Positions 23,579 through 30,917 of a DNA stretch of 60,493 bases are shown one piece after another. Under the pieces are notes generated by a model. It saw only the letters and a list, made by a program, of their open reading frames with translations, was not told the DNA's origin and did not search any database. Source of the DNA: Eggerthellaceae bacterium (GTDB taxonomy: Bacteria; Actinomycetota; Coriobacteriia; Coriobacteriales; Eggerthellaceae); NCBI GenBank assembly GCA_910575165.1, contig CAJTDS010000017.1, forward strand, positions 1-60,493, written 5' to 3'. A program made the translations under genes and the position numbers. The first letter of the stretch is position 1. Every line of letters starts with the position of its first letter.

Positions 23579-24232
23579 CTAGCGCAGCACTCGCACGGTC
23601 GGGCCTTCAAGGTAGTTGTTGAGGTTGTCGCCGCCGCCGCCGTAGAGATCTGCGAAGGGGACGCCGGTCACGTCCCGCCCTCGGACGGTGCCGCGTCCGA
23701 TGCCGGCTATCGCCACGAGCGTCGGCGCGGCCTCGTACTTGGCCACGTAGGCCATGTCCCCGACGGAGACCTCCCCGATAGGGACCTCCTCGGCGAAGAG
23801 GTAGTCCCCTAGCTGCTCTCCTGCGGGCATGGCGGCGTCGAATGCCCGCAGCATGTCATCGAACTCGTGCTCATCGTACTCCTCGCAAGGCTCGAGCGAG
23901 CGCATCCCGACGGCCTTCCAGTCCTCGTCGTATTCTGTCCGAAGGTGGTCGGCGATCTCCCAGCCGTCGATGACGTAGATGCCGTTGTCGCCCGGGTCCA
24001 TCGCCTCGTCGGTCGTGTAGGGCATGATCCCGACGGACAGCGTTCCGCCGAAGAAGTTGCCCATGACCTGCGTCATGCGCGCGAAGGCGTACGAGGGGTC
24101 GCTCTTGGGAGAGCGGTAGCCCTTGAGCTCGCAGTACTTGAGCAGCGGTTCGACCGTGTCGCGGCCGCCGTTCCAGTGCAGGTACAGGCCGAGCTCGCGC
24201 TCGGGGGTGGTGATTATCGCTCGGTTTCCCAT
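23579..24232 (-). CDS. Mobile-element protein, MGNRA family (217 aa)
   Basis: 217 residues with AGGAGGAAAGAC before ATG. The opening MGNRAIITTPERELGLYLHWNG and the GYRSPKSD ... ARMTQVMGNFFGG block are conserved in the damaged paralogue at 53283-53942, and YVIDGWEIADHL and FDAAMPAGEQLGDYL also match. The conservation between two islands supports a real, selected function, but the family has no role known to me. Confidence 0.7.
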   Translation of the reverse strand: MGNRAIITTPERELGLYLHWNGGRDTVEPLLKYCELKGYRSPKSDPSYAFARMTQVMGNFFGGTLSVGIMPYTTDEAMDPGDNGIYVIDGWEIADHLRTEYDEDWKAVGMRSLEPCEEYDEHEFDDMLRAFDAAMPAGEQLGDYLFAEEVPIGEVSVGDMAYVAKYEAAPTLVAIAGIGRGTVRGRDVTGVPFADLYGGGGDNLNNYLEGPTVRVLR

Positions 24233-24244
24233 GTCTTTCCTCCT

Positions 24245-24422
24245 GTGCACTCGGGGGCGGCCCGCTGCCGCCTCCCTGCCGACGGTGCGCACTGGTGCAC
24301 GGCGTTCGGGCGGGCGGCGTCAAGGGGGGAGAAGGGGAAAGCTTCCCGAAGGGGAGGTTTCCCCGGCCCTTGCGCCCGCGCCCGCGCCGTGCGACGGTCC
24401 GCTCCGGGCGGGCGGGGAGGCG
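24245..24422 (-). repeat. Array repeat 3 (divergent)
   Basis: Core 24321-24372. The outer helix keeps CAAGGG/CCCTTG, the middle helix is GGGGAAA/TTTCCCC in place of GCGAAA/TTTTCGC, and the inner stem is CTTCCC-GAA-GGGGAG. Sequence differs from repeats 1-2, yet each helix is retained. Confidence 0.7.
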
Positions 24423-24433
24423 CCTGCCGGGCC

Positions 24434-24961
24434 TTATGCCTTTGCTATCTTCTCCCAGCCCATGAAGCTCGCCTCCGATCCGGGGCCGAGGATCGTGAAC
24501 TGTGGGTCGAGGCTCTCGCCCACGCAGACCTCGACCCCGATGATCTCCCCGTCTAGCCAGGGCGGCGTGTCCCCGAAGCATAGGGGCGTCCCGTCCTCGT
24601 ACCGGGGCCAGGGCAGCACCCCGCCCTCCGCATCCGCCCGCGCCTCGCGGGCGACCTCCTCGAGCGCCAGCTCGACCTCGTCCGCGATCTCGCGAAGCAT
24701 GGCCGCCCTCGCGTGGCTTCGCGAGGCGTCGGCCTTGCCGGCGCGCAGGCGGATGCCCTCCACGACGGATACCGCCCGGACGTCCCTCCCAGCGGCCGCC
24801 CCCGCCTCCTCGGGGAGGGCGAACCGGCGCCCTCCGCAGGGCGGCGGCCCGTCCAGCTCCCCGGCGTCGACGTACATGTGCTCGCCGTCGCACCACGGTC
24901 CTGCCGCCGCCTCGCGAAGCCAGGCGCACTCGACGCAGCGCTCGGTGTCGTTCCTGCCCAT
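24434..24961 (-). CDS. Hypothetical protein with cysteine-rich N-terminus (175 aa)
   Basis: 175 residues behind ACAGGAGGCAGAG. ERCVECAWLREA, PWCDGEHMYVDAG and PPPCGGRRF give a possible metal site in the first 50 residues. A long helix follows (EIADEVELALEEVAREARADAE) and a beta-rich end (ILGPGSEASFMGW). No known family. Co-directional with the DUF3846 gene, 31 bp away. Confidence 0.6.
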   Translation of the reverse strand: MGRNDTERCVECAWLREAAAGPWCDGEHMYVDAGELDGPPPCGGRRFALPEEAGAAAGRDVRAVSVVEGIRLRAGKADASRSHARAAMLREIADEVELALEEVAREARADAEGGVLPWPRYEDGTPLCFGDTPPWLDGEIIGVEVCVGESLDPQFTILGPGSEASFMGWEKIAKA

Positions 24962-24992
24962 CTCTGCCTCCTGTCCTCTCCCCGACGCCCGG

Positions 24993-25418
24993 CTAGCGCC
25001 GCGCGCCGGCGAACCTTATCGCCATGACCTCCATGACCCCGCTGTCGATCGACCCCGGGCCGGCGAACGCATCCCGCACGCGCGCGATCTCCTCCTCGGA
25101 CACGTCGCGGTCCTCGCCCGTCTCGGGGTCGAAGCCGATGCAGATGAAGTCCCCGAATATGATGTCGAGGCACTGCCCCTTCCGTACAGTCCCGCCGTCC
25201 CACGTCATCTTGCCCTCGTCCTCGGGGCGGGCGTAGACTGCGCGGTTGGGCTGGAACCTTCCGAGCTTGCCCTCGTCGTTGACGTAGACCGCCGGCGAGT
25301 TGTCGAATATCCACCCTGCTGCGTCGATGTTCCCTCCGACGTAGCGCTGGATGTCCTTGTAGCCTTCGACCTCGACGATGCGGGGGTCGTTCCCCACGGG
25401 GACCAGTATCGCCTTCAT
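24993..25418 (-). CDS. DUF3846-domain protein (141 aa)
   Basis: 141 residues from the ATG behind AAGGAGGAAGAT. MKAILVPVGNDPRIVEVEGY starts the DUF3846 pattern, followed by a QRYVGG-like motif, VYVNDEGKLGRFQPNRAVYA, and GQCLDIIFGDFICIGFDPETGE. DUF3846 proteins are common on conjugative plasmids, ICEs and phages of gut bacteria; function unknown. Confidence 0.8.
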   Translation of the reverse strand: MKAILVPVGNDPRIVEVEGYKDIQRYVGGNIDAAGWIFDNSPAVYVNDEGKLGRFQPNRAVYARPEDEGKMTWDGGTVRKGQCLDIIFGDFICIGFDPETGEDRDVSEEEIARVRDAFAGPGSIDSGVMEVMAIRFAGARR

Positions 25419-25433
25419 ATCTTCCTCCTTCTC

Positions 25434-25617
25434 AGCGGGCGGGGCCCTGCGCCCCGTCCCTTCCGACGGTGCGATCGCCGCACGGGGCCGCCGCAGGGGC
25501 AAGGGGGCGAAGCGAAACCCCTCGGGGCTCGAACCTGCGCCGCAGGCGCGGGTTTTTCGCGGCCCTTGCGCCGGTGCTGGCCCCGTGCGAGCATTCGCCC
25601 GGCAGGGGAAGGGGAGG
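25434..25617 (-). repeat. Array repeat 4
   Basis: Core 25499-25569 with GCAAGGG/CCCTTGC, GCGAAACCC/GGGTTTTTCGC and an inner stem built on CCTGCGCC/GGCGCGGG, different in sequence from the CTCCGCC/GGCGGAG of repeats 1-2 but still able to pair. Outer flanks CGCACGGGGCC and GGCCCCGTGCG extend the pairing. Confidence 0.75.
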
Positions 25618-25648
25618 GCCGCAGCCCCCCTCGCCCTCGCCTGTCCGG

Positions 25649-25858
25649 CTAATCGAGCCGTTCGAGCGCCTCGGCGGCGACCTTGACGCAGAGCGACGTC
25701 GCGAGCCCCGGCTTCCATTTGTGCAGGAACACCGCCAGCTCGTCCAGGTCTGGGCGCTTCTCGGGCGGCACGCTGCGCAAGAGGGCGAAGGCCGCAGCGC
25801 GCGCCTCGTCCTCCCACGACACGGCGATCGGCATCAGGTCGTACTCGGTCTCCTCCAT
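25649..25858 (-). CDS. Hypothetical protein (69 aa)
   Basis: 69 residues behind AGAAAGGACAAGACC. It is helical and soluble (SWEDEARAAAFALLRSVPPEKRPDLDELAVFLHKW), ending in a second helix with one cysteine. No family recognised. It follows the YraN-like gene by 26 bp. Confidence 0.5.
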   Translation of the reverse strand: MEETEYDLMPIAVSWEDEARAAAFALLRSVPPEKRPDLDELAVFLHKWKPGLATSLCVKVAAEALERLD

Positions 25859-25884
25859 GGTCTTGTCCTTTCTGTCTCTGCCGC

Positions 25885-26388
25885 CTAGGCGGCCTGGGCG
25901 CGGATGTCGGCGGCGACGAGCGCGCGGACGTAGTCCTGGGCCCGCCCGTCGCCGAGGCCCATCAGGCGCTTTCGGGCCTCGGCGTCGTCCCCGGCGACGG
26001 CGTCCACGAACGTCTCGAACGGATCGTCCTCGACAGCTTTCACATGCCTGATGAAAGCCTGGTCGGGACCGACGGCGGTGATGCGCACGACGTCGAATCT
26101 GAAGGCGGTGCTGCGCGACGCGTTCTCCCGGATGTAGGCCGTGGCGGCGCTTTCCATGCGCCTGCGCTCGGCGGCGGAGATGCCCTCCTTCGCCCTGTGC
26201 GGCGGCATGTGCTCCGCGACGTCGAAGCGGACGATGACGAAGGCGACCGCGCCGTCGTCCACGGCGACGATGTCCGCCTCGCCGCCGCGCTCGGCCCAGC
26301 CCGTTTCGAGCAGGTCGTAGCCTTGGCGCTCGAGGAACTGCGCGGCCGTCTCCACTGCCGCTTCCTTGCTGAATTTGACTTCGTTCAT
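25885..26388 (-). CDS. YraN/UPF0102-like predicted nuclease-fold protein
   Basis: 167 residues from the ATG behind AGGAGGAAGAAC. The N-terminal ~120 residues match UPF0102: AAQFLERQGYDLLETGWAERGGEADIVAVDDGAVAFVIVRF, where GEADIV (E and D) corresponds to the catalytic-type GEIDLI of the family. The usual VEVK is VIVR here, so the lysine of the restriction-endonuclease-like site is lost. Canonical YraN is ~120 residues; the extra ~45-residue tail is unique. Possible role in DNA processing. Confidence 0.7.
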   Translation of the reverse strand: MNEVKFSKEAAVETAAQFLERQGYDLLETGWAERGGEADIVAVDDGAVAFVIVRFDVAEHMPPHRAKEGISAAERRRMESAATAYIRENASRSTAFRFDVVRITAVGPDQAFIRHVKAVEDDPFETFVDAVAGDDAEARKRLMGLGDGRAQDYVRALVAADIRAQAA

Positions 26389-26397
26389 GTTCTTCCT

Positions 26398-26582
26398 CCT
26401 GTTTCCCGGGGGGCTTGCGCCCCTTCCTCGGCTGCGCGGCATCGTTTGCGCGCGGCGGCGGCAGGCGCAAGGGGTGAAAAGCGAAACCCGGAGGGCTCGG
26501 AGCTCCGCCGGCAGGCGGAGGTTTTCGCGTCCCTTGCGCCTGCCGCCGCCCCGTGCGACGGTGCGCCGTGCCGCCGAGGGAG
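26398..26582 (-). repeat. Array repeat 5 (longest perfect arms)
   Basis: Core 26454-26550. The outer helix is a 20-bp perfect inverted repeat (26454-26473 with 26531-26550; ends GGCGGCGGC and GCCGCCGCC). Middle and inner helices as in repeat 1. Confidence 0.85.
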
Positions 26583-26595
26583 GGGGATGCCCTCC

Positions 26596-26952
26596 CTATC
26601 GGTTCGGCAGGTAGTAGTAGCAGGCGCTGACCTTCGTCTCGCCCCGGAAGGTCTCGAACGTCTCGGCGCAGCAGTAGACGCAGCCGCCCTCGAGCTCGTA
26701 GACGTAGCAGTCGTCCCGCTTCCCGATCCCCAGGAACGAGCTCGTGCCGTCTTCCCTGACGAACGAGATCCCCCGCGAGGTGGGTCGCCCGATTCTGGCC
26801 TCGCCCTGGAGGGTAAGGCCCTCGGAATGGGCGCGCTCCACCTGGTCGACGCCGAGCAGCGCCGGCGCCCCGCCGCAGAGGAACAGGCTCTCCCTCCCGA
26901 CGAGGGCCCTTTTGAACGCCGCCTTGGTGATTCGCTTCGGCATGGTCTCCAT
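26596..26952 (-). CDS. Hypothetical protein (118 aa)
   Basis: 118 residues, AAGGAGAAGACC before ATG. RITKAAFKRALVGRESLFLCGG opens a compact beta-rich protein (CYVYELEGGCVYCCAETFETFRG), ending CYYYLPNR. Several cysteines are conserved-looking but not arranged as a standard ribbon. Family unknown. Confidence 0.55.
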   Translation of the reverse strand: METMPKRITKAAFKRALVGRESLFLCGGAPALLGVDQVERAHSEGLTLQGEARIGRPTSRGISFVREDGTSSFLGIGKRDDCYVYELEGGCVYCCAETFETFRGETKVSACYYYLPNR

Positions 26953-26979
26953 GGTCTTCTCCTTCCGCTCCGCGCGGCG

Positions 26980-27162
26980 CTAGCCGACGCGCTTGTAGAG
27001 CCCGTCGGTCCATCTCGACAGGGTGCGCTTGGCGCTCGTCTCCGATGCGCACCTTCTGACCTCCGTCTTGTGCCCGCAGTACATCCGCAGGACGGCCGCG
27101 CCGTCCCTGCGGACCTCGATCGAGGCGTTGCCGCCGTAGGGGATCCTGTAGTAGGTCTTCAC
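26980..27162 (-). CDS. Hypothetical small protein (60 aa), GTG start
   Basis: 60 residues from GTG, nine bases after the upstream stop. The context TAGGGGGCCGCC-GTG-AAGACCTAC is nearly the same as at 20660, where the start is ATG. The protein is basic and beta-rich (YYRIPYGGNASIEVRRDGAAVLRM). No family recognised. Confidence 0.5.
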   Translation of the reverse strand: MKTYYRIPYGGNASIEVRRDGAAVLRMYCGHKTEVRRCASETSAKRTLSRWTDGLYKRVG

Positions 27163-27171
27163 GGCGGCCCC

Positions 27172-27744
27172 CTAGAAGCGCAGGGCGACGTAGCCGAGGT
27201 CTTTCCGGCCGTAGTGGTGGGCGAGGACGTCGGGCACGCAGTCGGCGGTCGCCCGGTAGATCTCGCGGAAGGGGCGGCCCAGCAGGATCATCCCCCCGTC
27301 GAACAGGCTGTCGAGCGCGTCGAACACGTCGTAGTAGATGTAGTCGACGTAGCCGGCGGCGATGTCCTCTTCGAGCAGGTTGTCGCCGCTGCCCTCCTCG
27401 ATCCTTATCGCCACGCCGTACTCTGCGACGAAGACCGAGGCCGGGCCGTAGGCGCCTTCGCGGGAGCCCTTCTCGAGGTCGGAGTCCCATCTGGAGTAGG
27501 CGAGGACCCTGACGCGGCCGTCCTCGAGCACGGCGTGCTGCTTGTAGTAGCCGTGGCCGTCCATGGCCGACGCGGGCGAGCACAAGCTCGCGACGTTGCG
27601 GTAGTCGGCCACAGGGTCGAGCTTCGAGTACTCCCGCTCCGCGCTCTCGGCGTCCTCGATCTCGAGCTGGACGCGCTCGATCTCGACCCATTTCCCTTCG
27701 ACGAGCTCGACGTTGCCGTACGAGACGAGATGGATCGCTTCCAT
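27172..27744 (-). CDS. Hypothetical protein (190 aa)
   Basis: 190 residues behind TAGGAGGTAGGAA. Residues ~1-110 are beta-rich with an acidic face (ELVEGKWVEIERVQLEIEDAES); ~110-190 hold LLEEDIAAGYVDYIYYDVFDALDSLFDGG and HHYGRKDLGYVALRF. The layout resembles unclassified ICE proteins of gut Firmicutes and Actinobacteria. Function unknown. Confidence 0.6.
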   Translation of the reverse strand: MEAIHLVSYGNVELVEGKWVEIERVQLEIEDAESAEREYSKLDPVADYRNVASLCSPASAMDGHGYYKQHAVLEDGRVRVLAYSRWDSDLEKGSREGAYGPASVFVAEYGVAIRIEEGSGDNLLEEDIAAGYVDYIYYDVFDALDSLFDGGMILLGRPFREIYRATADCVPDVLAHHYGRKDLGYVALRF

Positions 27745-27757
27745 TTCCTACCTCCTA

Positions 27758-27944
27758 AAATCCGGGGGCGGCCCCCGCGGCCGCGCCCCTATCGACGGCG
27801 CGATCGCCGCACGGGCGGGGACCGGGCGCAAGGGGGCAAAGCGAAACCCGGAGGGCTCGGAGCTCCGCCGGCAGGCGGAGGTTTTCGCGGCCCTTGCGGC
27901 GGGAGGCGTCCCGTGCGAGAGTGCGCTCGACGGAGGTAGGGGCG
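27758..27944 (-). repeat. Array repeat 6
   Basis: Core 27827-27898, CGCAAGGG/CCCTTGCG with the standard middle and inner helices, and the GTGCGAGAGTGCGC block on its far side. Confidence 0.8.
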
Positions 27945-27981
27945 CGGCCTCGTGGGCTGCGCGGGCCTTGCGGCATCGCGC

Positions 27982-28016
27982 AAAAAAAGGCCGCAGGGGG
28001 AGGTGTCCCTGCGGCC
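27982..28016 (-). terminator. Rho-independent terminator after ssb
   Basis: Minus-strand stem GGCCGCAGGG/CCCTGCGGCC with an 8-nt loop followed by seven T. It ends 27 bases after the ssb stop and is the only canonical terminator inside the array. Confidence 0.85.
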
Positions 28017-28042
28017 GCGGGTGGGCGTTATGCTCTATGCCC

Positions 28043-28435
28043 CTAGAAGGGGATCTCCTCGTCGGCGTACTCCGGTTCGGCCGCCGGCTCCTCGGCGGGA
28101 GCGGCTGCGGGAGAGGACATCAGCTCGATTTCGTCGACGACGACCTCGAGCTTGCTGTGCTTCTGCCCGTCGCGCTCCCAGCTGCTGTAGCGCAGCTTCC
28201 CCTCGATGCAGGCCTTCTGGCCCTTCGACAGGAAGCGGGAGACGCTTTCCGCGCGGGTGCCGAACATCTTGCAGTCCACGAAGTTGGGGTAGTCCTCCCA
28301 CTCGCCGGACTGGGGGTTCTTGCGGCGGTCGTTCACCGCCACCGACAGGCTCAGCACCTGGGTGCCGCCCGCGGTAGAGCGCAGCTCGGGGTCGCGGGTG
28401 AGACGGCCGGATACGATTACCTTGTTGATGGACAT
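28043..28435 (-). CDS. ssb: Single-stranded DNA-binding protein
   Basis: 130 residues behind AGGAGGAAAGACC. The OB fold is clear: MSINKVIVSGRLTRDPELR, LSLSVAVNDR, NFVDCKMFGTRAE, KGQKACIEGKLRYSSWE. After residue ~105 an acidic, Pro/Ala-rich tail ends in DEEIPF, the protein-interaction tip used to recruit repair and replication proteins. It likely coats transferred single strands and works with the element's replication or DprA. Followed by a strong terminator. Confidence 0.95.
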   Translation of the reverse strand: MSINKVIVSGRLTRDPELRSTAGGTQVLSLSVAVNDRRKNPQSGEWEDYPNFVDCKMFGTRAESVSRFLSKGQKACIEGKLRYSSWERDGQKHSKLEVVVDEIELMSSPAAAPAEEPAAEPEYADEEIPF

Positions 28436-28449
28436 GGTCTTTCCTCCTG

Positions 28450-28663
28450 TTCAGATCGGGACGCGGCCCCTTGCCGCGTTCCCTGACGACACGGCCTGCG
28501 CCGCCTGCGGGGCGTGGGGGGCGCAAGGGGTGAAAAGCGAAACCCGGAGGGCGTGGAGCTCCGCCGGCAGGCGGAGGTTTTCGCGGCCCTTGCGCCTTCC
28601 CGCCCCCTCGGGCGACCGTGGGGCCTGTCGGAGGGAGCGCGGCCAAGGATGCGCCCCCTCCTT
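28450..28663 (-). repeat. Array repeat 7
   Basis: Core 28521-28595. About 190 bp are nearly identical to repeat 8 (offset 859 bp, one base indel and one substitution noticed), so the two were recently duplicated or homogenised. Confidence 0.85.
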
Positions 28664-28669
28664 CCCGCC

Positions 28670-29029
28670 TCAGCGGCCCTTGATGAGCTTGCCGAGCTCG
28701 CGGGCGACGCCGGCGGCGATCTCGTCGCCGTCCCAGGTGTCACATCCCGCCGCCCCGGAGTAGATCGCCTCCATCTCGTCGATCGCGCTCTCGAAGGATG
28801 CGCACTGCGCGGGGGAGAGCACGAGCGGCCTCTCGGGGCGCCCATCCTTCCCGAGGCTGGAGCTCGCCTTGGCGAGCGCCTCGGAGAGGTCGGGCGTGTA
28901 CGACCCCTGCAGCCACGTGCCCGACTCCCTGTCGTAGCCGTGCGCGGCGATGTACTCCTTGCCGTACGCCGTGTCGCGCATGAGCAGCGCGTCGCGCCCG
29001 AACACGGCGATAACCTGATGCTTAAGCAC
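28670..29029 (-). CDS. Hypothetical protein (119 aa), GTG start
   Basis: 119 residues from a GTG that overlaps the upstream gene's end by eight bases. IAVFGRDALLMRDTAYGKEYIAAHGYD is beta-rich; the C-terminus is helical (AQCASFESAIDEMEAIYSG, then DEIAAGVARELGKLIKG). Soluble. Similar to unclassified proteins expected on ICEs, but I cannot name a family. Confidence 0.55.
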   Translation of the reverse strand: MLKHQVIAVFGRDALLMRDTAYGKEYIAAHGYDRESGTWLQGSYTPDLSEALAKASSSLGKDGRPERPLVLSPAQCASFESAIDEMEAIYSGAAGCDTWDGDEIAAGVARELGKLIKGR

Positions 29030-29294
29030 GGCGTCCCCCCTCTCCGGCTCCGGCCGCCTCGGGCCTCCAGGCCGGATCGTAGGCGAAGGCGCAGTCGTAC
29101 ATCAGCCGGCCCGTCACCTGGTCGATGAAGGTCGGGGCGGCGGTTAGCCGGCTCGAGCCGAGCTCCTCGCACCATGCCTCGACGACCTCGGTCGTCCGGG
29201 GCGTAACGAAGACGTACAGGTCCGATTCGTGGTGGTCCATGTCTGACAGCGGGACCCCCGCCTCGGCGAGACGGTCCATGAGCGTGTTTGCCAT
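29022..29294 (-). CDS. Hypothetical protein (90 aa)
   Basis: 90 residues with AGGAGGTGCCGAA before ATG. MDRLAEAGVPLSDMDHHESDLYVFVTP opens an alpha/beta protein with EVVEAWCEELG and TFIDQVTGRLMYDCAFAYDP. Soluble, function unknown. First gene after array repeat 8 in the minus direction. Confidence 0.55.
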   Translation of the reverse strand: MANTLMDRLAEAGVPLSDMDHHESDLYVFVTPRTTEVVEAWCEELGSSRLTAAPTFIDQVTGRLMYDCAFAYDPAWRPEAAGAGEGGRRA

Positions 29295-29311
29295 TTCGGC
29301 ACCTCCTGTTC

Positions 29312-29521
29312 GGTTCGGGGCGCGGCCCCGTGCCGCGTTCCCTGACGACACGGCCTGCGCCGCCTGCGGGGCGTGGGGGGCGCAAGGGGTGAAAAGCGAA
29401 ACCCGGAGGGCGTGGAGCTCCGCCGGCAGGCGGAGGTTTTCGCGGCCCTTGCGCCTTCCCGCCCCTCGGGCGACCGTGGGGCCTGTCGGAGGGATCGCGG
29501 CCAAGGATGCGCCCCCTCCTC
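29312..29521 (-). repeat. Array repeat 8
   Basis: Core 29380-29454, standard helices. Near-identical partner of repeat 7, with the gene pair 28670/29022 between them. Confidence 0.85.
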
Positions 29522-29572
29522 TTTCGCAGGCAGCCCAGCCGGGCGCCTGCGGAGCCCTGCAGCCCGGCGCCG

Positions 29573-29977
29573 TCATGCCCCGGGCCGGACCCATGTCTTC
29601 GTGCGCGCGTCGAACACGAACCCGAGCTCGCTCAGAAGCCCCCTCACGGGGTACGTCGCGCCTGCGACGGAGCGCACGGCCTCCCAGTCGATGCCGATCG
29701 AGCCGGGCGTCCTGTCGCCCATCTGGCAGTCCCAGGCGCCGTGCGCGAGCTCGTAGCTCGCCGTAGTCGTGTTTCGGTTGGGGTGGCCGTAGGAGTCCGC
29801 CTTCGCGTGGGCGAGGACGACGACCCCCTCCTGCGGCTCCGACGCAGCCAGCACGGCCGCGCGCCAGCGGCGGCCGCTCGACGCGTGCATGTCGTTCTCC
29901 AGGCGCACGGTTCCCTCGTCGACGAGGGCCGGGCGGCTCTCCCGCCGCCTCCCGGCGGCGGGCTCGGTCGCGTTCAT
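29573..29977 (-). CDS. Hypothetical protein (134 aa)
   Basis: 134 residues behind GAGAAAGGAGACGCC. The N-terminal ~25 residues are basic; the core has LAASEPQEGVVVLAHAKADSYG, NTTTASYELAHGAWDC and ELGFVFDARTKTWVRPGA, suggesting a compact DNA-associated fold, though unrecognised. It is part of a three-gene group with 30011 and 30409. Confidence 0.55.
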   Translation of the reverse strand: MNATEPAAGRRRESRPALVDEGTVRLENDMHASSGRRWRAAVLAASEPQEGVVVLAHAKADSYGHPNRNTTTASYELAHGAWDCQMGDRTPGSIGIDWEAVRSVAGATYPVRGLLSELGFVFDARTKTWVRPGA

Positions 29978-30010
29978 GGCGTCTCCTTTCTCCGCTCTGC
30001 GGGCGCGCTG

Positions 30011-30394
30011 TCAGTAGATAACCGTTTCGAGGCTGACGTCGACGTGGAGCGCCAGCGCCTCCTCGTACTCCGGCTTTTCCGAGTACCCGGTCTCGTCGAC
30101 CGCGATCGCAACCTCGACGGGGTAGCCCTCGCCGCGTGCGTCCTTTATCGCGTCGCGGACGGCCATCACGTCCCCCCAGCCTTCGTATCCGGCGAACTTC
30201 ACGCACTTCCATCCGAAGGCGACGCACCCGCCGCGCTCCTCGAACACCTCGAAGCCGTACTCCAACCCGTCGGGGTCCTTTCCGACGAGGGGGTGCTTGA
30301 CGCCGCGCATGGCTGCCAGCTCTGCGGCCCGCGCGATTATCCGCTCGTAGCCTTCCTTGGTGGAGGCTATGGCGACGCTGCTGTAGACTCCCAT
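30011..30394 (-). CDS. Mobile-element protein, paralogue of 52842 (127 aa)
   Basis: 127 residues behind AGGAAAGGATAAAGAG. It begins MGVYSSVAIASTKEGYERI and has EERGGCVAFGWKCVKFAGYEGWGDV; the gene at 52842-53210 has MGYRSEVRIATTREGYDLM and EEDGCVVFGWDDIKWY at the same places. The pair shows that both islands draw on a common pool. No function is known to me. Confidence 0.65.
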   Translation of the reverse strand: MGVYSSVAIASTKEGYERIIARAAELAAMRGVKHPLVGKDPDGLEYGFEVFEERGGCVAFGWKCVKFAGYEGWGDVMAVRDAIKDARGEGYPVEVAIAVDETGYSEKPEYEEALALHVDVSLETVIY

Positions 30395-30408
30395 CTCTTT
30401 ATCCTTTC

Positions 30409-30591
30409 CTAGAGGGCGAACGCGCTGCGTGCGAGGCGGTAGTCGAGGACGGCTCGGATCTCGGCGGCCAAGCGCGCGGCCTCCTTGCCCTTGCCGGCCT
30501 CGCGGTAGCCGAGCTCTGCCGCGAGCTCGGAGGTCGCGGCGTGGCGGTAGATGTCGGCCAGGCGCGCGGAGCGGAAGGAATCGGTGGTCAT
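30409..30591 (-). CDS. Hypothetical small protein (60 aa)
   Basis: 60 residues starting at the ATG behind AAAGGTGCTTCCG. Fully helical and soluble (SARLADIYRHAATSELAAELGYREAGKG, then AARLAAEIRAVLDYRLARSA). Family unknown. Confidence 0.5.
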   Translation of the reverse strand: MTTDSFRSARLADIYRHAATSELAAELGYREAGKGKEAARLAAEIRAVLDYRLARSAFAL

Positions 30592-30609
30592 CGGAAGCAC
30601 CTTTCTCTT

Positions 30610-30840
30610 GCGGGACCTCCCGTCGAGGCCCCTCCTGATGGCGTGCTCGATGCGCGGAGGAGGGGAGGGGTCAAGGGTTGGAGCGGCAAACCCGGAGGGC
30701 CGTGGAGCTTCGCCGCAGGCGAAGGTTTTGCCCGCCCTTGACGCCCGTCCCCGCCGCGCGAGCATGCGCGCCGCAGGAGGGCCGCGCAGGTCCCCGCCGG
30801 GTGCTTCCAATCAATTCAATTGTTTTCGATTGTTTTTAAT
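30610..30840 (-). repeat. 231-bp direct repeat, copy 1, containing array repeat 9
   Basis: Differs from 31649-31879 at one base. Core 30670-30742: outer helix GTCAAGGG/CCCTTGAC, middle GGCAAACC/GGTTTTGCC, inner CTTCGCC/GGCGAAG. Each helix has base changes on both arms relative to repeats 1-8 that keep pairing. Its right end runs into the 10-bp repeat array. Confidence 0.9.
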
Positions 30841-30910
30841 TGTTATCGATTGTTCTCGGCTGTTCTTGATTGTTTTCAGCCGTTCTCGATCGCTTGCGAT
30901 TGTCGGCGAT
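30821..30910. repeat. Nine 10-bp direct repeats (candidate centromere 1)
   Basis: Nine units in exact 10-bp register, consensus TGTTNTCGAT, degenerating toward 30910. One unit per helical turn puts every copy on the same face. It lies downstream of dprA and, with the second array, brackets that gene. Confidence 0.75.
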
Positions 30911-30917
30911 CGCCCGT

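Noticed and set aside
25649-27691. 680-codon minus-strand open frame spanning several array genes
   Set aside because: It crosses two structured repeats and known small genes in another frame; only its last 69 codons behind a ribosome site are plausible.
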